Shown piece by piece: positions 1 to 15,400 of a stretch of 64,000 nucleotides of DNA. The notes under the pieces are model-generated. The model searched no databases. It saw only the letters and a list, made by a program, of their open reading frames with translations, and was not told where the DNA came from. Location of the stretch: assembly GCA_037976565.1 (NCBI GenBank), contig CP137682.1, positions 5,330,827 to 5,394,826 on the forward strand, given 5' to 3'. Source of the DNA: Mesocentrotus franciscanus (lineage: Eukaryota; Echinodermata; Echinoidea; Camarodonta; Strongylocentrotidae). How positions within the stretch are numbered: position 1 is the first letter of the stretch; each line of letters begins with the position of its first letter. The position numbers and the translations under genes were made by a program.

Positions 1-16
1 CTACCAGAATGCGCAG
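1..16 (+). CDS. AHCTF1: ELYS exon, 3' end only
   Basis: Only the last 16 bases of an exon are in the window, reading LPECA plus one base, followed by donor GTATGT. The spare G joins AT of the next exon to give Asp, which leads into DLGSPLHG. The phase fits, but the piece is too short to prove alone. Confidence 0.55.
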
Positions 17-420
17 GTATGTTACAAACAAAAGAATTATGTAGATGATGATGATGGTGATGATGATGAAGATGATGGTGATGACGATGATGATCAAGTT
101 GATGATGATGATTATGAAGTTGGTGATGCTGTAAATGATGGTGGTTTGTGATGATGGTAATAGTGATGGTGATGGTTTTGATGATAATTATTATTATTGT
201 GATCATAATCATTATGATAAAGATGATGTTGATGGAGATGATTATGATGACAATGATTATGATGACGATGATTGAGAAGAAGATGATGATGATGATAATG
301 ATGATAGTTTTGATAATGATTTTTATTATTGATCAAATTCATTTATAAGATTATGATGATGTTTTTTATGACAATAGTGATGTAGATGATGATTTTTAAT
401 GATGAAAGGATGTAGATGAT
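1..420. repeat. (GAT)n-rich microsatellite in ELYS intron
   Basis: From about 42 to 420 the sequence is imperfect GAT/GAA/AAT triplets. The His- or Met-rich reading frames on both strands are products of the repeat, not genes. Confidence 0.9.
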
Positions 421-3400
421 GATAATACCTGCAAATTTAGATATTTGCATATTTAATGGCTGAGATTTGCAAACCTGTCATGCCCCTGCAATAGCCAATG
501 TCACTAAATCCAAGATGGTGACCACCTATAAATTGATCTTCAGAGTATTTTGAATGTTCTATTTCAGATGATCTGGGTTCACCCCTACATGGCCAGTTCT
601 GCTACCCATCATCTCTCCTACGCCAAACCTATGCCCAGCGAAGAGCTGAGCTTTCTAGAATGTGCAGGTACAATCTTACAGAATATCTGTTTTACATAAA
701 ACATTAGATTGAAAAGAAGAAAAATGTTTTTTCCTCTTTAATGTCAAATTTGCTTTATTTTACTGTGATGAGTCAAGAGAAAAAGAAAATGGTTGAATAT
801 ATAGAAGTAACCATCTGATGAATAAGATTCATCCAGTACCGTAAAAGTGAGTTACAAATCAATAAAGGAAAGTAGATGTACTTCCTGTTTCACTGCATTT
901 TGCCAGTTCCTACTGGCTTCTTCAAGTGATCTGATTCCCTATCTAGGAGACCCCATCAGAATCAGACTGCCTAAAAAAGTTGATCTCCTTTCTGTGATTG
1001 ATTTATACTGTACATTACTCTTAAGAAATCATGTTGTGTTGTTTTGACCAATAGGCACAGTGGAAACAGCGACATCATGCTGATTGATGGTCTGGTATCA
1101 GAGGCGGGGCCAGCACTCACCTCTCTCTGGGATCGGAAGGAACAAGGGGGTACAGGGACGTACCCTCCTCCAAGCCTACATGTGAGTATAAGAACCACCC
1201 CAGCTAGTACAGATATGCAACAAAGAAAGCATGACCTGCAGAGGTGTTGTAAAACTACTTCAAGCTTATTAATTATGTTAGTATAATAATGGCTTTGATC
1301 CAGTACCAGAATTGTCAAATAAACTTCCAAATTTTATCAAAGCACCCACATTTTTAAAAACACTCTCTTTCAAACTTAAGTTGTTCCTATTGTTTCACTT
1401 TCGCTGATTACCTCAAATTTGTAGAGGTAATTCTTATTTTTTCTTCTTTTCATGATCAATATTATTGATTTTCGTTGTGATATGCTATGTACAAGAATAT
1501 CATCAAAGATTACAGGCATAGCTGATGGTTACTTTAAGACCGAAAACATCACGTGCACAAAAGTTGAGCGAATTATGCTAATGATCCAGGGGGGTGTTTC
1601 ACAAAGACTAAGATTGACTTTAAGTTGGACTTACCTATGGCAGGCCGTTCATGCCACTGTTTGCTCTCACCATTATGATCTTTCGATATTATATTTTCCT
1701 TCAATAATGAATTATTCAAAATGTAAATTCTGTAGATTTGTGACCATGATTTGTACGTCCTTTGAGAGACCAATGCCAGTTAATGGTGAGAGCAAACAGT
1801 GGCATGTACGGCCTGCCATAGTTAAGTCCAAATTAAAGTCGATCTTAGTCTTTGTAAAACACCCCCCAGGCTCATGAACATTTAATGCAGTGAAGTAATT
1901 CAATCTAAGCACTGAATTTTTGCAATTCGTGAAAGTTTCTGATTTCTCATTGTTCAGCAACCTATTAAGTTTCATGCAGAAAAATAATTAATACTGAACA
2001 CTGAAAGTTTTCAGTTCATTAAAGTATTGTGATTTACAGTACCCTCTTGCCAATTTCTCAACCTTTTCAGGCTCTTCTTGACATGTTTCTACTGGAGAAT
2101 GTTCCCTTGGCAACCAAGCATTGCATTGTGGGATATCTCCTCCTGGACATCATATCAGTTGGCCATGATGCCAAGCACACAGAGGTCAGTTCTGTTCTTG
2201 TTTGATCGAAAATATTTCCTTTTTTTTCCATTCCGATGTCCTTTATTTGCTATTGTTTGTTTATTAGTACTAAAGATAAAAATGCTGATAGTGATATAAT
2301 GATAATAACTTGTGGCTTTAAAATCCTGTTATACTGACTTTGGTATACATGTAGATATCTAGGCAATGCCTATCTCTTTCGCGTAGTTCATGAAAAATCG
2401 TTTTTGATTTTGTGTCGCTAACACACATCCAGTACTTAAGTTATATATTAGTTTTATCATTTATTTGTGCATGTTGACAGTTTGCCACATTTTCTACAAC
2501 TAAGGGTACAACTGGCTGTATACCATATTCATTCAATATATAGATTCATATTTTTAATTTTATGTTTGTGTCTCTCTTCTATTTTCTTTGACCAGATGGT
2601 TGAGAAAATAGAGAAATTTCATCAAGTGTTCAGCCTTCCTCTTGGACTCACCAAGCTTCTCCAAGCTTTCTGGCTCCTGGATCACAGAGACTATGAGGTA
2701 AAAACTTTCTTTTTACCATCAGTTTAATGATTGATAAATAGATTACATCATTTCATCAATTGCTGTTTGTCTAGCATGTCAGTTGCATTGATACTGGATG
2801 ATTCTTTTCTTTACCTTTTCCATGCCATGTTGAGCAAATCCTGCCAAAGAATTTGAATGTGCTTGGAATGAGATGGTCTGGAACTCTGGATTTCTCTTTC
2901 AGAAACAGAAACAGTTATCTCTATTGTGATGTCTGTATCCATGGAAGATATTTTATGCTCAATCATCAAACATAGCATTAAGTCAAACTTTCATTCTTGA
3001 AAGTTCCTCTATGGCAGTTACTAGAATTGTGGTGAACCTGAAAGGGTTTATTTCAAACTAACCGTATACTTCAAGTGAGCAGTACACCTGTTTCATTTTA
3101 TGGGGTTATAATGAGGATGGTCAAACTGTTTGCAATTATTAAGGGGAAGAAAGTGGAACTCTTGATTGTCCGTCCCCAACTTCCAGAACCCTGTAAATAA
3201 TGAAGATCTAGAAGTACAGCCTCTCGGCTAGAGCCTGGCTCCTGTAATGGAGGGATGTCATGTTGTGACTCGAAAAGAAGAGGATTATTATACATGTGGT
3301 ATTGCTTAACCAGTGAGATACTTCTGCTTCCGAACTAATTACATCATTCCACTTCTACTGAATTAACAGGAAGCTCTAACCATGCTGCTTGACCCCAACA

Positions 3401-5393
3401 CAAACAACGACCTGTTGTCATGGCAACACACAAGGATCATCAAGACCTTCTTGTACCACGGCCAGGCCAAGATGGCGCTGCAGTATGTGCGCTGTGTCCG
3501 GCCTGCTCTTGACACACCAGAGGATGTCAAACTTCACCTCACTGTGCTCCTAGCAAATGGGTAAGAAATATGGCCTTACTTGATTTTTTCTAACAACAGC
3601 AGATCTGAGCTTCTCGTTTGTGATCCTTTGTGTAAAGTAGCCTCTGTGGATAATTTATAGGCACTTTTGTGACAAGTTGACTAACCTGATATAAAAATTG
3701 AACACTAAAAGATCTATTCTTGGCATAAAGCTTGCATGTCAATCATCAGAATGTTGATTTCATTGACCATTAAAAAATACTGTACATAGTAGTATTGTTT
3801 ACTCTTATTACCGAATCAAGCATTATTTGTGATAAGGTTCTACCTTATATTTGTTGGTTTTCATTTTATAATGTTTCGTATTTTGTCTTTTCTCTTAGCA
3901 CTCTCTTTCCCTTTTAAGTCTTGATCTCCAAGATTTCCCTGAACATTTATTGAAATAAATTGATGCTACATGTTTCTTTGGTAGTGACTTCATTATATGT
4001 TGCATTTACTTTTTTTATTTAATTTTTTGAAGGTTGACTGCAGAAGCGTTTCAGTTTCAACGAGAGTACCGTGACCCATCAACCATGGATGAACTTCTCT
4101 ATCACATCTTCCTAGGCTCTCAACAGAGTGAGTACAGTCTTTATTAGTTGAGGGATAAATGGATTGATAGATGGAGAAATTTAGTGGAAGAACAATAGAT
4201 GAAGAGATGAATAAATGGAGAGATATAAATAGATGGATGCTGATGGTAGATGGGTGAAACTATGAATAGATCAAATAATCTTGGTTTTCTTCAGAGTGAG
4301 TTTGGTGTATAATACAAGATATAGCTATGGTGAGACTTATGTGTATTGAAAGAAAGAAAGATAGACAGAAAGATAAATAGATTGATAGATAGATAAATCG
4401 ATAAATAGATAGATACAGAGAGAGAGAGAGAGAGAGGGAGGTGTGAATAGTCTGATTCAACAATAGATGAATACCAGTGGCAGCTAGTTGAAACAGTTGA
4501 TTTATGGACCAACTTTGGTTACCACTAGAGTGAAAACAGCATATTTAATGAGAACAATTGAAGATGTATAATTGAAGATATATTCAGACTTTGATATCTC
4601 TATATTTCTTAATTCTTTCATCTCAACAGCTAAGACAATGGACCAGCTACTCAGACTACCCTTCGATGACATCGAGGAGTCTGTTCTTGAACGTTATCTC
4701 CTGGAGACGACTGAACCCAACTCCAAGGAGCTGCTAGTGATGCACTACCTCCAAAGGACCAGGTTTGTGGATGCGGTCCGGCTGAATGAGAACCTCAAAC
4801 AACAAGCTATGATGGTAAGAGCAATCTGAAGATGATGACAATTTTTTTGAGAGCCAGAAGGGTAATAATAATAATAATAATAGGCATTTATATAGCGCTG
4901 TCTATCTAGAAATTCTATTCCGAGGCGCACCATTGAATTATTACCCCGGCTTTAGCCTAGCTGCCATTACAGCGCTCTAGCATTTCAAAGAATTCATTCC
5001 TGCCAGGTACCCATTTACCTCACCTGGGTCGAGTGTGGCAAATGTAGATCAATGAACTATAGGAGTTGATGCCCTTCTGGCTCTCAACAGACAATCGTTT
5101 TGTTTTAGAAGAGCATTTATCAAATATTTAGCAATATTTTTATCCTCTTAGAAAATTAGTATCCTGGCTTTAGCTCCTGCTGCCATAATTAGTATATTAC
5201 AGTTCAAGGATTAATCCTTACATGTACCCAGTACTACACCTGAGTTGAGAGAGGCAACTGTAGATAAAATGTCTCCTCTAAGGGCATTTCCACCAGATCC
5301 TACCTGTAACATCTCAACTGAAAGTTAAAGATATCAACCTGTAAAATATTAAATAATCTCATTTTTTTGATAGAAAAATGAAGAAAAAATAAA

Positions 5394-5439
<46 letters not shown>

Positions 5440-8400
5440 TCAAACCTGCTTTAGTGACCACCTGTCTACAAAGACCACCTGTCTACAAGGACCACATTTT
5501 TTTTTTCCCTTGAAAATGGTTTCTCATTGAAACATGTACTAAAGGAACCTGTCTACAAAGGCCACCTGTCTACAAAGACCACTTTTTGTGTTTCCCTTGG
5601 GCGGTCGCTATAGACAGGTTTGACTGTATATATATATGAAGAAAACATAGTATTTACATCATTCTATTGTCATATACTAACAGGGTTATAATGAACCCTT
5701 TAATAGCTAGAGAGAGGATTTCTGAAAGGAACATCATGACATAAAGCTGTGTCAATATCCTTCCTAGGGTTGAGAGAAAGAGTATATTTCTAAAATCCAG
5801 GAATCTCAATTTTTTTGTACAAAACGTACCTAATTTTCACATAGAAAACATGACATTTGACACTATTCCTTTGTTTCATACTAACAGGGTGATAATGACC
5901 CCTTAGCTAGAGAGAGGACTTCAGCTAGAAACATTATCACAGAGAGCTATGTCAATGTGCTTCCAAGGGTTCAGAGACGTCTGGCCTTCGACACAGACTC
6001 AAGACAGAAGAAACCTGTTGGAATACGAAGAGAAGGTAAAATCAATCTGTTCTATGACTATCGCCCCTACAACAATAGGCCATTTTCGCAATGTAACCAA
6101 AGTCATGCATATATCTTTGTGAAGTACCTCGATGCCAATTATTTCATTTACCAGTTACGAATAAATGTATCTCAATAAGTTCAAATTACATACATTAGTT
6201 GTTGTTAGGTGGGACAAACATGGTTTGCCCTACCTAACAACACGTAATATAAGCAATTTGCATTCTGACTATTGAAATACAATTATTCGTAACGGTGAAT
6301 GAAATAATTAGTATCAAGGCACTTAAATATAAATTTGGTTACATTACGAAAATGATCTGTTGTTCTGCAGCGGTTTCCTACGCTAACCAAATACCTAACC
6401 CAATACCTAAAGCTCACCCTAATCCCTAACCCTAAACCTAAACATAACCTAAAACGCAATGGCTACCCTAGCTCCAACCGTTGACAAATTAAGGCTCAAG
6501 CAATTGGCGCCAGAGCAGGTGATAGATCACCAATCAGATTGGTTTCCTTTGTTTATCGAGCATAGGAGCTACAACATGGAGAATATTACAAACTTATAGG
6601 CTCATACCATACTTCAATGTATCTCTCCATTAATTGAAGAGTCTTTTAAGTTGGACTGTGGACATCACTCTTTATTTGACTTAGATCTTAGGGGAAAGAG
6701 GCTAAGGAGAATTTGGAGAAGGGAAGATCAAGTGTTCAATGCAGTCAAATCTATACATAAATTCCAAACATGTAATAATGAAATTTAATATTTTCACTAT
6801 CATATTCCTGACTTTTTGTTTGTTCAGTGATAATACCATTTTTTATCTTTGATTTGTCTTCTTTTAGTTCCGCGTCCGAAGCCACTGTCCACTATTATCA
6901 ATCCTGCAAAGTCATCCAAAGTCATTTCTCATGCCTTGCTTCTCAATGCTGTACTCGACAGGATTGCAGAGGCTAGGGATGTCATGAAGGCTGATCAAAC
7001 ACCTACCAATCTACAGTAAGTAACATATATGAAAGGTCAAATTAAGGTCATGTTAATGTCACAGAGGTCACTTACCTAAGTCAATTTCTCGTGCTTTGCT
7101 TCTCAATGCTGTCATGGATAGCATAGCAGAGGCTAGGGATATCATGAAGGCTGATCTAACACCTACCAAACTACAGTAAGTAACATACATTAAAGATCAT
7201 GGAAAGGTCACATGCTCATTGACCTAGGTCACCTCTCATGCCCTACTAATTATAAAACATGCTGGAAGAAGCCTAGGATTCAGTGAAATGTAACATAATT
7301 ACATGTCATCTTATCAGTGATTATAATATTTTCTTTTAACTTGAGATTTGCCTAATGAAAATGGTTAATTTGCACTTTCAGGGACGATTCTTATGACAGC
7401 TCACCATGTATTGAGCCATTTGTTGGCACACCAATGACCCCACGCAACAGAACAGCAAGAAGGTCAGTAGAATGCATATCAATATCCCCCTCCCCCTTCA
7501 GATGAGCTAAAGTATATAATGTTTGAATATAGCTGTCCTTGCTCTTAATGATTTATGAATGTAATGATAGTGCTGATATTCATACAAGGTTGATATATTG
7601 TTTGCCAAGGAAATAATAAATATCACCCTGATATTAGCAAAGCTGCTTTATGTGGTACCCCAAATAATAAATGAATTTCTGCCTACCAGGTTCCCATTTA
7701 GTACTCCTGGTGGAGAGAAACGTCTGTAGATAAGATATAATTTGCCTTAGAGCATAAGCATTGGGATTAGATTAGATGACTCTTCTTGTAATTGGCAAGA
7801 CAGAAGAGTGAACTCCTTGTTACAATGCCTTCCTAATAAATTAACATTGCATAGGAAACATAAAACAGATTCATACACATATTTACAGCATTGACCAGCC
7901 CAAATTGTTTTCCAGGAATTAAAAGAAACTACCTACTTGTAAAGTTGTACTGGTTTGTTTGCCAAGCTGACAATTTTAAACTCCTTTGTAGTTTGACTGA
8001 TTGTATTTACGATACATACTCCAACGACAATTGCTTCATAGGGGTTTCTTACACTAGTCGAATTCCTGTTTTCAACCGTAGACCCAACTCTAGACCCAAC
8101 TCTATACCCGCTATACCTAACCCTAACTCTAAACTATTCTTAAACCAATTGCAACCCTAACTCAAACTATTTATCATTGACCCCCAAAAATAAACCCTTG
8201 AGTAAATGTTTAATCGCTGATTAGGCCCATGTACTAGTGGGTCAGTTGTTTTGGAGCACCCTAATTTATCATTTTCGATTGACTTATACATGAGACATTT
8301 GTGATATTGACCATCTTACCAATCATCCAGTGCTGACGTGAGCGTAGTCTATCCTGAAACACTTGAAGCCGAGGACACCGCCCCTTATCATCCGTTCTCA

Positions 8401-11400
8401 ACCAGTCTAAACTTCAGTATGAACCAGTCGCTGAGGGGACTCGGAGGCATGGAGACGCCCAAGGTACTCAAGGAGTCCTTCAAAAGGTGAGGTCTTAGGT
8501 CATAGCTAGTGGTGTTCTTGTAGACTTGTGCAAGAGACTTAACACCAATACCATGACTCTGTCAAATGTACATGTAGAATCCACTTTTAAATTGTTTTAA
8601 TACAGCCAAATTATGTGATAGATAATATAGAAAGTTGTATGTCAGTTGGTTGGCCTTTTTTACAAGGGCACAACATTCCCAAGCACATGGGAATAAGAAA
8701 TTAACAGTAGAACCATGTAAAACAGCCAGGGGTATGTAGCACTATATGTTTAATATATATCAGACCTGTGTATTAAGAAGAACAAATGCCCTTGATACTA
8801 CCAGGTTGAGCATACTCACACTGATTTGACAAGGGTTTTTTTCCATTCAGTTTTATTCTCCATGATCTTTGGGAGTACCTGCCTTGGTAGACAAGTATCT
8901 TTTTCTATCTTATATATATATTATTGGGTGACTTCTGGTGCATTGATACAAATATACAGTTAACAACTAAATTATTCATACCCTTACCAAGTTTTGTAAT
9001 TTTTCAAGTATGTGAAAAATTTATTTGTCCCGCAATTTGTTTCTTGAGACGGTGACATATTTAAAGCTTACATCTGAAAGTATTAACCAAAGGCCCTAAT
9101 TCAACCATTCCCCCTTTCATTCTAGAGTTATGAAATTCACAAAAAAACATCAAATTTACAAGGATCATGAATAATTTAGTTGTAGGCAGTACATATATAA
9201 AAATATTTATGGTCTGTTATGTTGCAATGTCATACAAAATTATTTTGTCTTTATGATGCAGGCCTCCTTTGGATTACTCAGGAGCAGCAGCCTTGTCACT
9301 CCTACAGACACCACCAGTTAAGAGGGTAAGAACTTGTTTTCATTGAAAGAGGAAAAAGGGCAGAGAGAGACACAGAGAGACAGAGAGAACGAGAAAGAGA
9401 GAGAGTGGGAGAGATAGAGACAGAATAATGTTGTAGCAGGCTCTCCCGGAGTATCACTCTGCCAAGCGGTCTTTCTGAAACCCTTTCCATGTTCTCGTCA
9501 ATCTTCCACCTCGCAATCACGCCAAGGGTTTCTCACAAAAAGGCATTATGCAATGTGGATCACTCAATTCTTCTATGTCTTCTAACTTAAACTCTCACCA
9601 TAAATACTGGAAGGAAGTTCAATAAGTAGCACTTACAATAAATTTGAAGGTGACAGAAAAATACACTGTAACAAATCACATCCGCCCACCATGGCAGCTC
9701 AACTCAGACTGCTCTACAAAACGTGAACAAAACAATCACAATAAAAATATCACCCTCTACAGTTTAAGGGCTACACTGAAAACTCAATTTTGTTACTATG
9801 ATAAAAGAGACAGAAAAGAGATTGAAGTGAGAGAGAGAGAAGATAAAAGGAGTGAAGAAGGTAAAGAGATGAGGGAAATATGCTTCTGGGAGAGGGCATG
9901 AGAAAACCTTGAAATATGTAAACTCCTTCATGTAAATATATACCACATACTTGACTACAGATGGTGATGATGATGATGATGGTAATGATGATGATGATGA
10001 TGGTGGTGGTGATGATGATGATCATGATCATGATGGAGGTGGATTTGATAATGATATTGTCCACTTTATCTGATTCTGATTTTACTTTAAGAGAATCAAT
10101 TTCTTCTATTGACAATGTTTTTTTCCTTTCATTATTATCCTTTCTGTATATCAGAGAATGCCAGTAGTTCAACAGGAGCCTCAAGTAGCCCCACCCACAC
10201 CCCAATCTATCCTCAAGATCAGAAAGATCATCAGACGTTCACCTAGCCCTCCGAAGATCGTCACGGAGAGGGCGAAGGGGTTCACAGGTGAATAATAAGA
10301 ATTAGGTTCAGGATGCTAGTTCTTTTAAGCTCTGTCAGCTCTCTGTTTCAGGCTTTTTCATAATATTCAGGCTTCATATTTAAGAGAACTTACAGTGCTC
10401 CATAATGTATGGGTCTCATCACTCTCATGTCGGATAAATGTATAGGGTACCGAAGTGCTAATGTCACATTCGCTCGTCGTCCAGATTACTGGTTCTACAT
10501 AATAGAGCCTGCACATGAGGTCCACCGCAAAATCATTCAAGCAATGAGCTGGAGCAGGGCATATTCAGTGTTTTGGGCTGGTGTGATCACCACACCAATG
10601 ACATTTATTTTATAATGAATTCCATAAATATTGTATATTCATTTTTCGCTATCATATTCATTCTATTTGCTGTAACTCCCACAAAAAGACAGGCAAAGAT
10701 ATGTATTGTGCTCTTATTGTGTCTCTCCACTGTCTGTCATGTGTATTGCACACGTGCAACGATGCCTGACGTATACTTACATATCGCATGGTCATCTGGA
10801 TATTCTAATTTATAGATTTTTGCAGTAGTCTTAAACCCCTCCAAACAAATTCTACTTTCTCTGGTCAATGTGAAAGGAGGCCGCAGCCTACATTGTTTTC
10901 TATGAAGCGAGATGTGAGTTTAGGACATCATGGTGCATTGTGTTATCTATTTGCTCATCATTACTTGCTTTTCATTTCTTGCTCATGCATTCATCACCCT
11001 CAGCTGCAGATATTGCTCTGCCAACACCACCTCAATTCCACCGCAAAATACTTTCATTTGGTAAGTGGCCATCGATCGTGTGTGTAGATACAGTTAACAA
11101 CTGAATTATTCATACCCCTTGTAAATTTGATGTCTTTTATGAGTTTCGTAACTCAAGAATGAAGGTTGACTGGTTGAAGTAGGGCCTTTGTTGAATAGTT
11201 CTAGATGTAAGCTTTAATTTTTCATATTCTCAAGAAACATGAATCAGGAAAAAATCTAATTTTTACTTTAAAAGGCAAGTCCACTCCAAAAATAACTTAC
11301 TTTCAATAGAACCAGAAACATGAGACAAACCAATCAAAAAAAGTTTGAGCAAAATCGGATAACTAATAAGAAAGTTATGAATTTTTAATGACATGAAAAA

Positions 11401-12377
11401 CTTTGAAAATCACACACAATTGGCAACTCACTCATGAGTCTGTGACGTCATGTCCTCACTATCCACTAATTATTTTCTTTATGTTGATAATATAAATTTC
11501 CTATTTTCCCCCTAAGAATCTTATTTCTTCACACCAGCATCCAAGTTAGATTGATAGTAATATGTTTTAGTGTGGATGCACTAATATAGAGTAATTTTTT
11601 TCCAGTTAAATCATGAAAATGTGAATTTTGATAAACTATTTATATAAAAATCAATAATTATGAATATACAATATTCAGAAAATAGTATCAATTCTTCAAA
11701 GTTCATAACAAATTTTGTGAAATGTCATGCAAGCAATATGATACAAATCATATAACCTGGGCAAAGGCATGGGAAATCAAGTTTTGGGGATAAAATGGAA
11801 ATTAATGGGATTAACTATATAAAGCAATTGATAAATAGTGAGTACATGACGTCACAAACTGATAACCAAATTGGCAATTTGTGTAGTGATTTCCATTGTT
11901 TTTTAGTTTTACATACTTTTTCAAAATTCATAACTTTCTTATTAGTTATGCGATTTTGCTCAAACTTTTTTTGGTTGGTTTGTCTGATTTTTCTGCTTCT
12001 AGTAAAGGCAAGTTATTTTTGGAGTGGACTTGTACTTTAAAAATTACAAAAGTTGGTAAGGGTATGAATCATTTAGTTGTTAACTGTATGTTTGTTAGAC
12101 AGAATTCAACGTCTCCAGAATAAGTGTGCTGGGCTAATCTGTCAAATAATGAAATGGTCCCATGCTACTCCATTGTTAAAAAAAATACACGAGCTTCCAG
12201 TTATTGAAAGAATACAAGACCAGATACTTGTTCAAACTTATATCTTTGTCAAGTATGTCAACCACACTTCATCTACATATGTATACTTGTTCTCCTCACT
12301 CTTCCAGCAAACAGTTAACATTATATTCACTTCGATCGACATCAGCTCTTTCCTTTCTCATTCACAAATGGCTGGCA

Positions 12378-12425
<48 letters not shown>

Positions 12426-15400
12426 CTTTTTCATTCTGTCTGATTATTTTCTGCAAGCCTCCTTAATTCCAATGACATTTAAGTTGTACATCATCATAAA
12501 ATGTGTGAAACATTCAAATATCCAGTCAATTTAGCTTTGTTTAAATCTACATGTATTTTGTTGTAGTTTGTTATAACTAATAATTGCCAAAATTAAATGA
12601 ATAAATGAATATTTACTACTATATTAGGAATATTTTGTAAACATTTCCAAAACGGTTCATTCTTCTTTTAGCTGAGGAGGATTCTGATAAGACCAAAGAA
12701 GCAACACCTGCCAGACACATCCGCTTTTCAGACGACACCATCTCACAGGAATCGCCTTCTCCAGATATCAATGAGTAATTAGAAACATACTAGCTATAAA
12801 TATCTTAAAGCGATACTGAACTTTCTACCCTAGCATGCTGTATATTGCACAGCGCCATCTCACGGCCATCTTGCCAACAGTGCATAACCCAATACCTAAT
12901 TTCCGCTTCACAGACAGAAGACTCAATGCGAGAACCAAAAGACCAAAAGCGCAGTGAGTTACGGGACCATACTGCTGCAGCTGACCTGAGATGGCGCTAG
13001 AGGGGATTTTGCGGTATTGCTTCGAGTACAATGTGGCTTTGACCCAGTGCCAGAATTTAATTTGGTTTCCATCAATAATACATCAGAGGCATGTTCAGAA
13101 AGAGCTATATTTCTGCATACACCATGTACATTTGCGATTTTCCTTACTATATACTGTTTGATGTCAGGGATTTTTTAAAGGAAATAATCGTTAAAATCTT
13201 TAAATCAGCAACATTTTGAAAAGTTCAGAATGACTGTTTTCCATACTAATTTGCATTTTGTTATTCTTAAAAAGTGATAATTGATGAAACTATATTTTCA
13301 TCATATTATTTTTTAGATTAAGGAGTATTCATCTCGAAAGGTACAAGTAACAGCTATTTAAAATACGATTTTCAGAGTACTGAGTACAAGGTTTGCAGAT
13401 TTTTTTAATCCTCTGATCTTAAAAATCTGTGAGGTATAATTATTTTGTATGTCTTTCATTCTATATTTGTTGGCATTCACTTTCCTTATTTTGATATTAC
13501 AAACCCAATCCAGACTGATGCCAGAGCCTCCATCATTCATCCCCCGGCTTGACACGCCCTCACCAAAAATTGAGCAACAAGCATGGGCCACCCCACCCCT
13601 GAGCCCACAGATCTCCCCGACCAAGGAGTTAGCCGAGACCCCACCCTTCCAATCTCCTATGGAAGGCATACCCCCAGAACAGGCCCATGCCTCATCCGTC
13701 AGCCCCTCCCAGATGGAACAGGAGGAGCCGGGTCATCTGGTGTTGACCCCGAAGATCAAGCCGCCGACACCTAGAAGCAGTCGTATCGTCACACCTAAGG
13801 AGAAGCCACCAAGCGTGAGGCGTCCCTCTCCTCAGCCCCAACCAACACAAGGTAGGTTCACTATAGATTAAGATTTAGATCTTCAACATCAATCAAGAAA
13901 ACTATAAGAATCATTAAGTTTATTCATGACCTGATAGTAGCAGGACCAATCTACCAAGTTATGTCTGATCCACTGACTTTTTGAAAATTATTAAGTTTCA
14001 TATTATATTTGTATATTTTTTTGAGGTAATGATGAAATATGGTATCCCTGGAAAATGTTTCCTCAAAGAACCACACTTAAATGTACAATGAATATTCAAG
14101 GCTGCAAAGAAGTTTGTACCAAATGATTGGAATGTTTTCATGTACACCTATATGAAGTGAAAAGAAAATGTTGCTCAGAATTTGTATACAGACACTTATT
14201 CAAAACTTTAAAAGTCTTTTCATCCCCCTGTGCCCATTCAGAAAATGAGCAAGTCCTGCAAGCCTTGTTCCAGGATGACGACTCCCAGACCCCGCCCATT
14301 CCAGAAGGGATGGTGCTGAACCTAGACAGCGTCCTTGGCCATAGCAACCTGGTGGGCACAGAGGAGGATGGGGAGGAGGATGAAGAAATCACCTTCAACT
14401 TCAGTCTAAGGCAGTCTCTAACTCCAGTTGCAACACAGGTACAGAGGGAGAGAGAAGAGCCGGTTCCCATGGCGATGGATGATGTGGAAATGGATGCGGA
14501 TGAGCAGATGGAGACTGAAGGTAATGATAATGAATAGCATCTGGTTGGATGACACATGCTATGGCAACGATTGCTTGGTGGTTAATTTCTTATATCGTGC
14601 AAATTCCTAAACTTAAAGGTATTACAAAGTGTTGGTAAAAATATTGAATTCCTCTGAAACTGTTTGATCTTATAAAAAGATGTTATAGGAATATTTTTAA
14701 CCAATCTCCACTGCTGAAATACAGATATTTTTTTTTTAGTAAATTAAACAGTAATTAATAAATCAATTATTAGTTCCAAGCTGCCTGTATATAAAACAGC
14801 CCCTGGTGTTGTTTACTAGCGCCATCTACTGTCGTACATGGTCTTTGGTATAATCGATGTTGAAACTGTGTTACGTCTCGGCGCAAGCCTCGACACCGCG
14901 GTGACCTCGCTGAGCGGGAAGGGACTGTATTCGCATGGCTTATATCCATGGTACAGTGTGTGTCTGTGTAGTGTATGAATCAGATACACATCTCCGTTGC
15001 CGTCAATATGCACAATGCATAGACCTACGTGATTAGTAGGTCCATGGTAAAACCCTCTTCGGCAACCGTCTCAATCTAGTCTCAGCTTCGACTGATACAG
15101 CTCTTGGATCTATATACATGTATAATAGACAAGTTTCCAGTAGGCCTACGGGATACATGAACTCTTATTATTTGTTCAATTCTTATGTCTGAAATGTATT
15201 CAGGAAAGAATATCGGAAAGAAAGCAATATGAAAATGAATGACCACAAAATCGTTCAGATATAGGCCTACATGTAAGAAATACAAGAAATATGTCTATCT
15301 AGATAGTCTCCTCTCTTTCTCTCTCTGTCTCTCTGTCTCTCTCTCTGTCTCTCTCTTTATTTCTCTCCCTCTCCCTCTCTCTTTCCTAAAACACGGTAGT

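Noticed and set aside
3000..3360. Extra ELYS exon in the intron 2698-3369
   Set aside because: The exons on each side already join in phase and continue the conserved domain without a gap.
12771..12780. TAA as the end of ELYS after SPDINE
   Set aside because: A GTAATT donor overlaps the TAA, and six to seven further exons continue in phase with ELYS-like composition to a clear end at 23457.
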